A stretch of 64,000 nt of DNA. Source: Lachnospiraceae bacterium. GTDB taxonomy: Bacteria; Bacillota; Clostridia; Lachnospirales; Lachnospiraceae. The notes under the pieces are model-generated. The model did not search any database and was not told the origin of the DNA. It saw nothing but the letters and a program-made list of their open reading frames with translations. Location of the stretch: positions 1-64,000 of the forward strand of contig SVDH01000002.1 of the NCBI GenBank assembly GCA_015057865.1, written 5' to 3'. Made by a program: the position numbers and the translations under genes. Positions 51,974 through 62,479 of the stretch are shown here, in pieces; the stretch's first letter is position 1, and the number at the start of each line of letters is the position of its first letter.

Positions 51974-52636
51974 GTGAAGACATTGTTTACGGTTCCGATC
52001 GGCGGCGGTATTAAGATCCAGGAGTCGCTGGTAGTTATGTGGATCGCCATGGCAGTGATCATCGTCTTTATGCTTCTCGCAACGAGAAAACTAAGTGTAG
52101 AAAATCCGGGAAAAGGACAGCTTGCATTAGAGTGGGCGCATGAAAAATTCAAAGGATTTTTCGGCCGTCTTGTTGGTCCGAACGCCAAGGGATATGTACC
52201 ATATTTCATGTTCCTTGTTATGTTCATCGCTGTTATGAACCTGTTGCCGCTATTTGGGTTCGCACAGCCGACGAAAGACCTGAACATTACCGTAGGTATG
52301 GCTTTGATGTCTATCTTTTTGGTAGAGTTCGCGAACATTCGCGCAAGAGGATTCGGCGGATTCTTGAAATCTTTTAAGCATCCGACAATGATGATGTTAC
52401 CGTTCAATATCCTGGATATCTTCATCCGTCTGTTCTCGCTGAGCATGCGACTTTTCGGTAACATGTTAGGTGGATTCGTTATCATGGAACTGATCCATAT
52501 TGCGGTTCCTGTCGTTGTACCGGCCATTGCAGGTCTGTATTTCGATATCTTCGACGGATTGCTTCAGGCATTCATTTTTGCATTCCTGACTTCACTGTAT
52601 ATCGGTGAGGCGACGGAAGATCTTGAAGCAGAGTAA
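51974..52636 (+). CDS. atpB: ATP synthase F0 subunit a
   Basis: The a subunit of the proton channel, 220 residues from the GTG at 51974, about 233 if translation starts at ACG 51935 (reading TGNIQEEISAGLE before VKTLFTV). The functional arginine lies in LSLSMRLFGNMLGGF, and the last helices (VPAIAGLYFDIFDGLLQAFIFAFLT, key part FDGLLQAFIFAFL) are typical. The ribosome site fits the upstream start far better; see the findings. First gene of the operon; no atpI is seen before it. Confidence 0.93.
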   Translation: MKTLFTVPIGGGIKIQESLVVMWIAMAVIIVFMLLATRKLSVENPGKGQLALEWAHEKFKGFFGRLVGPNAKGYVPYFMFLVMFIAVMNLLPLFGFAQPTKDLNITVGMALMSIFLVEFANIRARGFGGFLKSFKHPTMMMLPFNILDIFIRLFSLSMRLFGNMLGGFVIMELIHIAVPVVVPAIAGLYFDIFDGLLQAFIFAFLTSLYIGEATEDLEAE

Positions 52637-52729
52637 CACAAAGGACAGATCCCGGATCGATCTGTCAGGTAACAAAGTAACAAAAAAACTTGTACAAAAA
52701 AGAAAAAAGAGTAAAAAGGAGAAAATGTT

Positions 52730-52948
52730 ATGTCAGTAACAGCTATTGGCGCAGGTATTGCAGCACTCGCATGTATTGGTGCAGGTATTGGTATCGGTAA
52801 CGCAACCGCAGGTGCGGTAGAAGCTACAGCAAGACAGCCTGAGGCAGGCGGAAGAATCATGACCACCATGATCCTTGGTTGTGCACTTGCAGAGGCAACC
52901 GCTATCTATGGTCTGGTAGTAGCTATTCTGATCCTGGTAATGGCATAA
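52730..52948 (+). CDS. atpE: ATP synthase F0 subunit c
   Basis: A 72-residue two-helix hairpin that forms the rotor ring. ARQPE is the polar loop. The ion carboxylate is the glutamate in [11 protein letters not shown]. Na+-type rings carry Gln in helix 1 and Glu-Ser-Thr in helix 2; here those places read Ile ([10 protein letters not shown]) and Glu-Ala-Thr, so proton coupling is predicted. The ATG follows AAAAAGGAGAAAATGTT. Confidence 0.96.
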   Translation: MSVTAIGAGIAALACIGAGIGIGNATAGAVEATARQPEAGGRIMTTMILGCALAEATAIYGLVVAILILVMA

Positions 52949-53030
52949 TCGGGTGTACAGAGAACATTAAGATATGCAATGCAGCCCGTAAGCTTTGTAA
53001 GAGGCAAAAGGCGGGCACAGGAGGCAGAAC

Positions 53031-53516
53031 ATGATAAGTTTTAATTTGACCATTGTATGGACAATTGTAAACCTGATCGTTCTGTATCTGATTTATCGCA
53101 AGTTCCTGTACAATCGCGTGCAGAAAACGCTGGATGACAGAAAGAATTCTATCAACAGCAAGTTCAAACAGGCGAAAGATGAGAAAGAGAAAGCGCTTTC
53201 TCTTCAGAAAGAATATGAGGACTCTCTGGCGAATGCGAAGATTGAAGCACGTCAGATCGTGGAAGATGCCAGAGGCCGTGCAGACGCTGAATATGAGCGT
53301 ATTGTAGGCGAGGCGAAGGCAGAGTCTGAAAATATTATCAAGAAAGCCAATGAAACCATTGCGCAGGAACGCGAAAAAGCGATGAAGGACGCACAGGCTG
53401 AAGTAAGAGAGCTTGCACTGCTTGCAGCTGCCAAGATTATTGGCGGGGCCAGCAATGCTGAGACAAATGAGAAGCTTTATAACGAGTTCTTGACGAAAGC
53501 AGGTAAAAGCGAATGA
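53031..53516 (+). CDS. atpF: ATP synthase F0 subunit b
   Basis: A 161-residue peripheral stalk subunit: one N-terminal membrane helix (LTIVWTIVNLIVLYLIYRKF) followed by a long charged coiled coil (residues 35-135) and a C-terminal part that contacts delta (LLAAAKIIGGASNAETN). The ATG follows GGAGGCAGAAC. Its end overlaps atpH by 4 bases. Confidence 0.95.
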   Translation: MISFNLTIVWTIVNLIVLYLIYRKFLYNRVQKTLDDRKNSINSKFKQAKDEKEKALSLQKEYEDSLANAKIEARQIVEDARGRADAEYERIVGEAKAESENIIKKANETIAQEREKAMKDAQAEVRELALLAAAKIIGGASNAETNEKLYNEFLTKAGKSE

Positions 53517-54019
53517 CAATAACAGCGAATAAATATGTAAAGGCGCTGGGTGCATTGGAGATGCCTGTAGAGGTCATGAATGAGGCTTTGGAGATCTACG
53601 ATGCGGAACCGTGTCTGGCAGGCATCCTGAAAAGTCCTGCCGTATACAATGAACAGAAGTATGCTGCGATCGACCGGATCTTTCCGGAAAAGAGCAGAAA
53701 TCTGTTAAAGGTTCTCTGCCGTCAGGCGGATATGGAGTTCTTCCCGGAGATCGTAGAGGGCTATCAGCAGTATGTGAACGAACATCAGCAGGTTTTGGAC
53801 GCAAAACTGCGTTATGTCACGCCGCCTACTGAAACACAGGAAAAAGAGATGAAAGCATTTCTTTGTGATAAGTATGGGACAAAGGATGTCAATCTTGTAA
53901 AAGAAGAGGATGCATCTTTGATCGGCGGATTTGTTCTGGAAGTCGAAGGAAGTGAATACGACTGGAGTCTTCGCGGAAGAATAGCAGGTTTGCGTAACAA
54001 GTTAGCAGGAGGTGAGTAA
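53513..54019 (+). CDS. atpH: ATP synthase F1 subunit delta
   Basis: A 168-residue subunit that joins the b stalk to the top of the F1 head. The family N-terminal helical part and C-terminal GGFVLEVEGSEYDWSLRGRIAGLRNKL (diagnostic part YDWSLRGRI) are clear. The start overlaps the atpF stop (ATGA), indicating translational coupling. Confidence 0.92.
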   Translation: MTITANKYVKALGALEMPVEVMNEALEIYDAEPCLAGILKSPAVYNEQKYAAIDRIFPEKSRNLLKVLCRQADMEFFPEIVEGYQQYVNEHQQVLDAKLRYVTPPTETQEKEMKAFLCDKYGTKDVNLVKEEDASLIGGFVLEVEGSEYDWSLRGRIAGLRNKLAGGE

Positions 54020-54020
54020 G

Positions 54021-55529
54021 ATGGGCGCAATTAGTTCGCACGATATTATCTCCATCTTAAAAGAAGAGATAAACGATTTTGAGTTCGAAGCCAAGGACAA
54101 AGAAGTCGGTACCGTCATCTCCGTTGGTGATGGAATCGTAACTGTTTATGGCATCGACAAAGCTATGTACGGTGAAATCGTTATGTTTGAGAACGGCGTT
54201 AAGGGTATGGTACAGGACGTACGCCAGAGTGAAATGGGTATTATCCTGTTCGGTAGTGACGCCGGCATCAGTGAAGGAACGAAAGTAACCAGAACCGAGA
54301 AAAAAGCAGGTATTCCGGTCGGTGATAAGTTTATCGGCCGTGTTATCAACGCACTTGGTGCACCGATTGACGGACAGGGTGAGATCGAAGCAGATGACTA
54401 TCGTATGGTAGAGAGCCCTGCACCGAGTATCGTAGATCGTAAGTCAGTTGCCGTACCGCTGGCAACCGGTATCCTCTCCATCGACTCCATGTTCCCGATC
54501 GGACGTGGACAGCGTGAGTTGATCATCGGTGACCGTCAGACAGGTAAGACATCGATCGCGACTGACACGATCATTAACCAGAAGGGTCAGGACTGTATCT
54601 GTATCTATGTAGCGATCGGCCAGAAGGCATCTACGATCGCTAAGGTAAAGGGTATGCTGGAAGCACACGGCGCGATGGAATATACAACCATCGTAGCAGC
54701 TACTGCAAGTGATGTAGCACCGCTTCAGTTTATCGCACCTTATGCAGGTACGGCACTTGCAGAGTATTTCATGTATCAGGGCAAGGACGTTCTGATCATC
54801 TATGATGATCTGTCCAAGCATGCGGTAGCATACCGTGCGCTGTCTCTGCTGCTGGAGCGTTCTCCGGGCCGTGAGGCTTATCCGGGTGACGTTTTCTATC
54901 TGCATTCAAGACTGCTGGAGCGTTCCAGCCGCTTGAGCCCGGAAGCAGGCGGTGGTTCCATTACCGCACTGCCGATCATTGAGACACAGGATGGTGACGT
55001 ATCGGCTTATATCCCGACAAACGTTATCTCCATTACAGACGGACAGATCTTCCTTGAAAGTAACCTGTTCAACTCCGGACAGCGTCCGGCCGTTAACGTT
55101 GGTCTTTCCGTATCCCGAGTTGGTGGTGCGGCACAGACAAAAGCGACCAAGAAGGCAGCAGGTTCCCTTCGTGTGGACCTTGCACAGTATCGTGAGATGG
55201 AAGTCTTCACACAGTTTGCATCTGACCTGGATGACGCAACAAAAGAACAGCTGCGTTATGGTAAAGGCCTGATGGAACTCTTAAAGCAGCCGCTTGGAAA
55301 ACCGCTTAGCATGGCTGATCAGGTTATCACTCTCTGGACCGCTACACATAAGGTATTTCTTGATGTAGAGCCGGAGAAGATTAAGGCAACACAGATGAAG
55401 ATGCTGGAGTTCTTCGAGATCGAGCGTCCTGAGATCGTGAAAGAGCTTGAAGATACGAAGGTAATGTCTGATGAACTGGCTGATAAGATTCTGGAGTCTG
55501 CAAAAGAGTTCATGAGCAGGGGAGAATAA
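54021..55529 (+). CDS. atpA: ATP synthase F1 subunit alpha
   Basis: A 502-residue non-catalytic nucleotide-binding subunit. The P-loop is GDRQTGKTSIA (about residue 169), the family signature PAVNVGLSVSRVGGAAQ follows. The ATG at 54021 is chosen over the GTG at 54012 because AGGAGG ends 7 bases before it. It starts one base after the atpH stop. Confidence 0.97.
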   Translation: MGAISSHDIISILKEEINDFEFEAKDKEVGTVISVGDGIVTVYGIDKAMYGEIVMFENGVKGMVQDVRQSEMGIILFGSDAGISEGTKVTRTEKKAGIPVGDKFIGRVINALGAPIDGQGEIEADDYRMVESPAPSIVDRKSVAVPLATGILSIDSMFPIGRGQRELIIGDRQTGKTSIATDTIINQKGQDCICIYVAIGQKASTIAKVKGMLEAHGAMEYTTIVAATASDVAPLQFIAPYAGTALAEYFMYQGKDVLIIYDDLSKHAVAYRALSLLLERSPGREAYPGDVFYLHSRLLERSSRLSPEAGGGSITALPIIETQDGDVSAYIPTNVISITDGQIFLESNLFNSGQRPAVNVGLSVSRVGGAAQTKATKKAAGSLRVDLAQYREMEVFTQFASDLDDATKEQLRYGKGLMELLKQPLGKPLSMADQVITLWTATHKVFLDVEPEKIKATQMKMLEFFEIERPEIVKELEDTKVMSDELADKILESAKEFMSRGE

Positions 55530-55532
55530 TAG

Positions 55533-56417
55533 ATGGCAAGTGTTAAAGAGATTAAGGGAAGGATCGGAAGTATCCAGGATACGATGAAGATCACCAATGC
55601 CATGTATATGATCTCTTCTTCCAAGATGACGAGGGCAAAAAAGACACTGGCACAGACTGAACCGTTCTTCTTTGAACAGCGTGCAGCTGTTGCGAGAATG
55701 ATGAAGGAAATCCAGGATTACACCGGTCCTTACTTTGGAAAGGACAAACCGGAACAGGAAAAGGTCCGGGGTTATGTTGTAATCACAGGTGACAAAGGCC
55801 TTGCCGGTGCTTATAACCACAACGTGTTGAAGCTTGCGACAGATGACGCGGAACAGTATAAGAATGTGAAGTTCTACTCAATCGGTGAGACAGGACGTCA
55901 TTTCTTTGAAAACAAAGGGTATAATCTGGAAGAGGCTTTCCGGTATACCGTACAGGATCCGAGTCTTTATCGCGCAAGAAATATTACAACACAGCTGGTG
56001 ACAGACTATCTGGAAGACCGTGTGGATGAGATTTATGTTGTCTACACAAAGATGGAAAATGCGTTCCGTATGAACGCTGAGATGTTCCGTCTGCTTCCGC
56101 TGGATATGAACGGTTTTACAGAGGAAGAGTCTGCCGGGAAATACTCCGCGGTAACAAACTTCCATCCCTCCGTCAGCGAAGTTATGGATAATCTGATTCC
56201 AAATATCGTAGCCGGTTCCATCTACGGTGCTCTTGTTGAATCCTATGCCAGCGAGCACAATTCCCGTATGATGGCGATGCAGAATGCGACAGATAATGCA
56301 AAAGAGATTCTGCATGAGCTGGGAATTTCCTTTAACCGTGCAAGACAGGCAGCGATCACGCAGGAGATTACTGAGGTAGTTGCCGGCGCGAAAGCGCAGA
56401 AGAATAAGAAAAGATAA
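55533..56417 (+). CDS. atpG: ATP synthase F1 subunit gamma
   Basis: A 294-residue central rotor shaft. N-terminal helix KEIKGRIGSIQDTMKITNAM, the GDKGLAGAYNHNV signature and the C-terminal helix (NSRMMAMQNATDNAKEI, then NRARQAAITQEITEVVAGA) fit. A start 3 bases after the atpA stop with GCAGGGGAGAATAATAG as ribosome site. Confidence 0.96.
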   Translation: MASVKEIKGRIGSIQDTMKITNAMYMISSSKMTRAKKTLAQTEPFFFEQRAAVARMMKEIQDYTGPYFGKDKPEQEKVRGYVVITGDKGLAGAYNHNVLKLATDDAEQYKNVKFYSIGETGRHFFENKGYNLEEAFRYTVQDPSLYRARNITTQLVTDYLEDRVDEIYVVYTKMENAFRMNAEMFRLLPLDMNGFTEEESAGKYSAVTNFHPSVSEVMDNLIPNIVAGSIYGALVESYASEHNSRMMAMQNATDNAKEILHELGISFNRARQAAITQEITEVVAGAKAQKNKKR

Positions 56418-57830
<1,413 letters not shown>

Positions 57831-57845
57831 AGGAGGTGCGTGAGA

Positions 57846-58265
57846 ATGAGTACATTCAAATTGAAAGTCATCGCGCACGATAAAGTCTTTTATGACGGCG
57901 AAGCGCAGACGATCATTATCCCGGCGCTTGACGGACATTATCAGTATCTGACGGGCCATGAGGAGAGTGTCGCTGCGATCAGTGAAGGTGAGCTGAAGAT
58001 CGTGGATGACAAAGGAAAAGACATCTACGGTATCTGCAGTGCCGGTTTCCTGGAGTTTGACAATGCAACGGATACCTGTCGGGTATTTGTGAACACCATC
58101 GAGCTTCCGGAAGAGATCGATATCCGCAGAGCAGAGGAGGCAAAACAGCAGGCAGAAGAAGAACTGCGCCAGAAGCAGAGCATTCAGGAATACTATCAGT
58201 CGAAAGCATCCCTGGCAAGAGCTATGGCACGTCTGCGCGGTGCAGAAAAGCACGGCAGACACTAG
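57846..58265 (+). CDS. atpC: ATP synthase F1 subunit epsilon
   Basis: A 139-residue regulatory subunit: N-terminal beta sandwich (LKVIAHDKVFYDGEAQTIII, then TGHEESVAAI) and a C-terminal helical hairpin rich in Gln/Glu (RRAEEAKQQAEEELRQKQS). The ATG at 57846 follows AAAGGAGGTGCGTGAGA. Last gene of the operon. Confidence 0.94.
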   Translation: MSTFKLKVIAHDKVFYDGEAQTIIIPALDGHYQYLTGHEESVAAISEGELKIVDDKGKDIYGICSAGFLEFDNATDTCRVFVNTIELPEEIDIRRAEEAKQQAEEELRQKQSIQEYYQSKASLARAMARLRGAEKHGRH

Positions 58266-58311
58266 AAGCAGTTTTGCCAAAAGCCAAGTTGATTTGCGCA
58301 TAAGTAATCAG

Positions 58312-58345
58312 ACGGCAGTCACGCATAGCGTGGCTGTCGTTTTTG
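58312..58345 (+). terminator. Terminator of the ATP synthase operon
   Basis: ACGGCAGTCACGC pairs with GCGTGGCTGTCGT around ATA (two G-U wobbles), followed by TTTT. A GCGCATAAG word like the repeat ends lies just before it at 58297-58305. Confidence 0.85.
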
Positions 58346-58451
58346 CGTGTCGGCATGGCTTATTATATGAGCCATGCTTGCGGAGAATGTCTGCTTTTCG
58401 TATAATAACAGGGAAGATACTTGTAGTGTAGGTTCATCGGGAGGTGATCGG

Positions 58452-59657
58452 ATGGCTGGAATAATGGATTACCATTGTCCGAATTGCGGAGGAGCGCTGG
58501 CGTTTGATGCAGCTTCGCAGAAGTTGAAATGTCCATATTGCGATTCCGTGTTTTCACCGGAGGAGTTTCAGGCCAAAGACGACGGGCTTGATGAGAATAT
58601 ACAGGTGGGAGAGGTTGTTGGATCAGAATCGGCTGCGGGCCAGGCTGCTGTCGGACTTGCGCCGAATGTCGAGATTGCACCGGATAATCAGACGATCCTG
58701 CAGACCGGAACACAGCAGGCCGGTGATCATACACTGACATTTGACGGCGGCACACAGTGGGGCGATGCGGATGGTGAAGATCTGCGCGTTTATGGATGTC
58801 CAAACTGTGGTGCACAGGTGATCGCTGATGCAACTACGGCAGCAACACATTGTCCGTACTGCGGAAACGTTGTGGTGATGGAAGGACAATTGTCTGGGGA
58901 TTTCAAACCGGATTTCCTGATTCCGTTTAAGGTTGATAAGGAAAAGGCTGTCAAAGGATTTAAGCAATATATCAGTTCTGCAAAATACGTTCCGAAGGTG
59001 TTTTCTGCACAGGATCACCCGGAGGACATTAAAGGTGTGTATGTTCCGTTCTGGCTGTTTGACGCGGACGTGGATATTGACGCCTGGTTTGATGCGCAGA
59101 ATATCAGAATGTGGGCTGACAGTACATATGAGTATGTAGAGACTGAATACTATGAGCTGCATCGGGCCGGCAGGATCGCGATGCGCCATGTTCCGGTGGA
59201 TGGTTCCAGAAAAATGATTGACGAACTGATGGAATCCATCGAGCCATATGACTTTGACGAAGCGGTCCCGTTTCAGACAGCATATCTGGCAGGCTTTTTG
59301 GCTGACCGTTATGATGTCGGATACACGGAATGTACAGACAGGGCGAATAACCGCATGAAGACTTCTGCAATGGAGTCTTTGCGCGCGACGACGAATAAAT
59401 ATGAACGCGCGGTGATCAAAAGTGAACATTTTGACTGGAAGCATGCCAAGATCACCTATGCGCTGTATCCGGTTTGGCTTTTGACCACTTCCTGGAACGG
59501 AAAGAACTATTTGTTTGCAATGAACGGTCAGACCGGAAAATTTATCGGCGATTTGCCACTTGACAAAAAGGCATTCGCACGGCACAGATTGGTTGTATGT
59601 GTCATCCTGGTGATCATCTTCTTTGTGTTGATCACACTGGGACTGCTTATGTTATAG
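58452..59657 (+). CDS. Double zinc-ribbon protein with C-terminal membrane helix
   Basis: A 401-residue protein. The first zinc ribbon (CPNCGG ... CPYCDS) is at residues 8-33 and a second (CPNCGA ... CPYCGN) near 115-140. A beta-rich middle region (VPFWLFDADVDIDAWFDA) follows, then a single terminal helix (LVVCVILVIIFFVLITLGLL). This matches a common but uncharacterised Firmicutes membrane zinc-ribbon protein. The ATG at 58452 follows GGGAGGTGATCGG. It is 16 bases upstream of the TPM-domain gene and probably co-transcribed and co-acting. Confidence 0.8.
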   Translation: MAGIMDYHCPNCGGALAFDAASQKLKCPYCDSVFSPEEFQAKDDGLDENIQVGEVVGSESAAGQAAVGLAPNVEIAPDNQTILQTGTQQAGDHTLTFDGGTQWGDADGEDLRVYGCPNCGAQVIADATTAATHCPYCGNVVVMEGQLSGDFKPDFLIPFKVDKEKAVKGFKQYISSAKYVPKVFSAQDHPEDIKGVYVPFWLFDADVDIDAWFDAQNIRMWADSTYEYVETEYYELHRAGRIAMRHVPVDGSRKMIDELMESIEPYDFDEAVPFQTAYLAGFLADRYDVGYTECTDRANNRMKTSAMESLRATTNKYERAVIKSEHFDWKHAKITYALYPVWLLTTSWNGKNYLFAMNGQTGKFIGDLPLDKKAFARHRLVVCVILVIIFFVLITLGLLML

Positions 59658-59673
59658 GGGAGGGAAGATCGAT

Positions 59674-60933
59674 ATGAGAGAACGAAACAATCATTTGACG
59701 ATCCGTAAGATCATCTATCTCTTCCTGCTTCCTGCACTGGTCATTGTTTTTCTGGTGGGGGCAAAACCGGTATTTGCGGCCCAGTCTGCTTTGGATGCGC
59801 TCGATGCGGGAAGATTTATCTTTAATGAGAGCAATATAGATGAAGCGGCTGTCGCACAGCTTGATGCACAGGCGCAAAAGCTGTATGACGATTACGGGAT
59901 CGGTATCTATTATGGCGAAGATAACAGTGCCAGCGAAGAGGATACGATCACAAGAGCGCAGGAATTCTACCAGGAAAACTGTGCGATTCCGGATGGCGTG
60001 TTGCTATTTTTGACATCAGATGAATACTATGTCTATCTTTCCGGACGTGCAGAGCATATCTTCACGGAGGACGAGATCGATCAGATCTGGGATGTTTTCA
60101 TAACAGATAATAACTATTATGAGGAGGGAATCGCGGATTACCTGACTTATATGGGGGCTGTGATGGAAAGCCATGGTCTGCAGGTGATCCCATCATCCAG
60201 ACTTAAGCCACTGCTTGTGGATGACGCGGATCTTTTGTCAGAATGGGAAGAGGAAGATCTTCTGGAACGTCTGACAAGTGTCAGCAATAAAGAACAGATG
60301 GATGTGGCAGTGGTCACGGTAAATACGCTGGAAGGTAAGTCGCCGGAAGCGTTTGCCGATGATTACTATGATTACAACGGATACGGTCAGGGCGCAGACA
60401 AGGACGGCGTGCTGCTTTTGGTCAGCATGGAAGACCGTGACTGGCATGTATCTACGACGGGATTTGGAATCACTGCTGTGAATGATGCGGCGATCGAACT
60501 GATCGAAGACCGCGTTGTTTCGCATCTGAGTGATGGTGATTATTACGGAGCCTTTACCTCATATTGCAGCACAGTAGATGAGGTGGCGGAGATGGCCAGA
60601 AACGGAGAACCGTATACAGGCGGACCGTCCCTGACAAAGAACCAGATCTTTGGCACTTCCGGTATTTTGTCTGTGATATTAGGTTTTGGTATCGGCTTCG
60701 GGGCGACTGCAAGACAGAAGAAGAACTTAAAGCGGGTTCGCAAGCAGCACGGTGCGAATGCTTATATCTACGGAGATGCTTCGCATCTGGATATCTGTGA
60801 AGACAGGTTTATCCGGAGAAATGTTGTCCGTACACGCATTCAGAAAGATGACGATCATCGTGGCGGAGGCGGAAGCACGATCCACTTTGGCAGCTCCGGC
60901 ACGATGCATGGCGGAGGCGGCGGAAAGTTCTGA
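59674..60933 (+). CDS. TPM-domain membrane protein
   Basis: A 419-residue exported protein. A signal peptide or anchor (IIYLFLLPALVIVFLVGAKP) ends near VFAAQ. A degenerate TPM-like segment spans about residues 45-160 and a clear TPM domain about 185-310 (VDDADLLSEWEEEDLLERL, DVAVVTVNTLEGKSPEAFAD, GVLLLVSMEDRDWHVSTTG). A second helix (TSGILSVILGFGIGFG) and a Gly-rich tail (HGGGGGKF) follow. TPM domains occur in phosphatase-like and photosystem-repair proteins; the bacterial role is unclear. Paired with the zinc-ribbon gene upstream. Confidence 0.85.
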   Translation: MRERNNHLTIRKIIYLFLLPALVIVFLVGAKPVFAAQSALDALDAGRFIFNESNIDEAAVAQLDAQAQKLYDDYGIGIYYGEDNSASEEDTITRAQEFYQENCAIPDGVLLFLTSDEYYVYLSGRAEHIFTEDEIDQIWDVFITDNNYYEEGIADYLTYMGAVMESHGLQVIPSSRLKPLLVDDADLLSEWEEEDLLERLTSVSNKEQMDVAVVTVNTLEGKSPEAFADDYYDYNGYGQGADKDGVLLLVSMEDRDWHVSTTGFGITAVNDAAIELIEDRVVSHLSDGDYYGAFTSYCSTVDEVAEMARNGEPYTGGPSLTKNQIFGTSGILSVILGFGIGFGATARQKKNLKRVRKQHGANAYIYGDASHLDICEDRFIRRNVVRTRIQKDDDHRGGGGSTIHFGSSGTMHGGGGGKF

Positions 60934-60935
60934 TG

Positions 60936-62369
60936 CTATAAAATTCCGTAAACCGTGATGCCTTCTCTCAGATATTGGGAAAGCTGTTCCATATGTTCTT
61001 CTGTAATCTGTTCGCCGGGGACCAGAAGCGGAATGCCGGGCGGATATGGAATGATGAAGTCTGCGCAGATTTTTCCAGGCGCGACGTTGTGTGAAGTGGC
61101 TTCGTATGGAAGGCTGGTTGCTTCATACAGAGGAATAGGCATTTTCTGATTCTGGATAATATGCAGGAAGAATCCAGGTGTTGTTGAAGTCGTGTTGCTG
61201 TTAGATATAATATCTTTGGAATCTGCAAATGCCATCTGATCAATTTCTTCCAATGCATGAATCAGCCGGTCAAAGCCTTCTTGCGTATCCATGACTGACG
61301 TCAGGGCGGTGACATAATGAAGAGATGCCATTTCAAATTCTAAATGATAGTTGTCGCGAAGGATTGCAAACAGTTCGCCACCGGTGATATCCAGTTTATC
61401 TGCAGAAATCAGGATTTTTGATGGATCCTTTTGAAAAATTGAAACATCATCGGCATATAATACAGATATATTTTTTAAACTGGCTGCTTTTTCATAAAAG
61501 GCAGTCAGTTTTTTTTCGAATGAGGAAAACAGCTCTGATGATCGGGCCTGCAACAATTGCGTACACTGATCCAGACCGGCCATCAGGATATAGGATGGAG
61601 AGCTGGTCTGAAAAATGGAAAGATACTGTTTGATCCTTGCTTCGTTTATATAGGGCGAGTCTGCAATATGGAGCGCAGCGGACTGCGTCAATGCAGGCAA
61701 TGTCTTATGGATGCTTTCGATGACGATATCAGCGCCGAGGGTGTGCGCTTTTTTGGGAAATCCATCAGAGAATCCGAAGTGCGCGCCGTGCGCTTCGTCC
61801 ACAATCAGCGGGATATGATATGCATGCGCGATGTCGGCAATTGCAGTGATGTCGGATACGATGCCGTCATAGGTCGGAGATGTGATCACGATCGCCTGGT
61901 ATGGAACTTCCAGCGTCTTTGCCTCAGATAGTTTCTGAGAAACCATCTCCGGAAGAATACTCCCCGCAATGCCGTATTCTGTTACATCTGGGTACAGGTA
62001 ATCGATCGCCAGTTCCTGTAAAAGCGCAGCGTGATAGACAGACTTGTGGCAGTTTCTTGCCATGAGGATCCGCCCGCCTTTTTTCGTGCAGGCGCAGATT
62101 GCGGCAAGGATACCCGCGGTGCTGCCGTTTACCAGAAAGAAGCTCTTTTTTGCACCAAAGACTTCGGCCATTCTCTCCTGTGCTTCCTTCAGAATCCCTT
62201 CCGGGTGGTGGAGATCATCAAAGCCTGTGATCTCCGTGATGTCGATGGATTCCGGAGAGACTGTTTCTGCAAAGACATTTCTTTTATGCCCCGGCATGTG
62301 AAACGGATAGAAATCAGATTGCGCATAAGTATTCAATTGATCAAAAAGAGAATGGACATAATCAGACAT
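60936..62369 (-). CDS. Orn/Lys/Arg decarboxylase-family PLP enzyme
   Basis: A 477-residue fold-type I decarboxylase of the short Gram-positive group (B. subtilis SpeA/YaaO-like). NGSTAGILAAI, RNCHKSVYHAAL, VDEAHGAHFGF and the PLP lysine in SIHKTLPALTQSA are diagnostic. The C-terminal domain has TPGFFLHI and PYPPGIPLLVPGE. It removes CO2 from arginine, lysine or ornithine; which one cannot be told. The minus-strand ATG has no strong ribosome site. It converges with the TPM gene with 2 bases between stops. Confidence 0.92.
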   Translation of the reverse strand: MSDYVHSLFDQLNTYAQSDFYPFHMPGHKRNVFAETVSPESIDITEITGFDDLHHPEGILKEAQERMAEVFGAKKSFFLVNGSTAGILAAICACTKKGGRILMARNCHKSVYHAALLQELAIDYLYPDVTEYGIAGSILPEMVSQKLSEAKTLEVPYQAIVITSPTYDGIVSDITAIADIAHAYHIPLIVDEAHGAHFGFSDGFPKKAHTLGADIVIESIHKTLPALTQSAALHIADSPYINEARIKQYLSIFQTSSPSYILMAGLDQCTQLLQARSSELFSSFEKKLTAFYEKAASLKNISVLYADDVSIFQKDPSKILISADKLDITGGELFAILRDNYHLEFEMASLHYVTALTSVMDTQEGFDRLIHALEEIDQMAFADSKDIISNSNTTSTTPGFFLHIIQNQKMPIPLYEATSLPYEATSHNVAPGKICADFIIPYPPGIPLLVPGEQITEEHMEQLSQYLREGITVYGIL

Positions 62370-62440
62370 AGCCAGATACCGCCTTTATCGTTTGACTGTA
62401 TCTTATGAAAAGAAGAGGTGGTTTGTCAAATTGACATTGT

Positions 62441-62479
62441 GCGCATAAGCTTACGGATGGCTTCGCGAGAGCTAATGCG
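62441..62479. repeat. Short degenerate member of the ATAAGCT repeat family
   Basis: GCGCATAAGCT (62441-62451) pairs with AGCTAATGCG (62470-62479), one mismatch. The ends match the outer arms of the element at 31458 and the 3' arm overlaps the stop codon of the ABC ATPase gene (62472-62474). The interior is reduced to about 18 bases. Confidence 0.5.

Noticed and set aside
58623-59585. 320-codon open frame antisense to the zinc-ribbon gene
   Set aside because: It lies wholly opposite a gene with clear zinc motifs and has no recognisable domain; its amino-acid mix is that of an antisense shadow.
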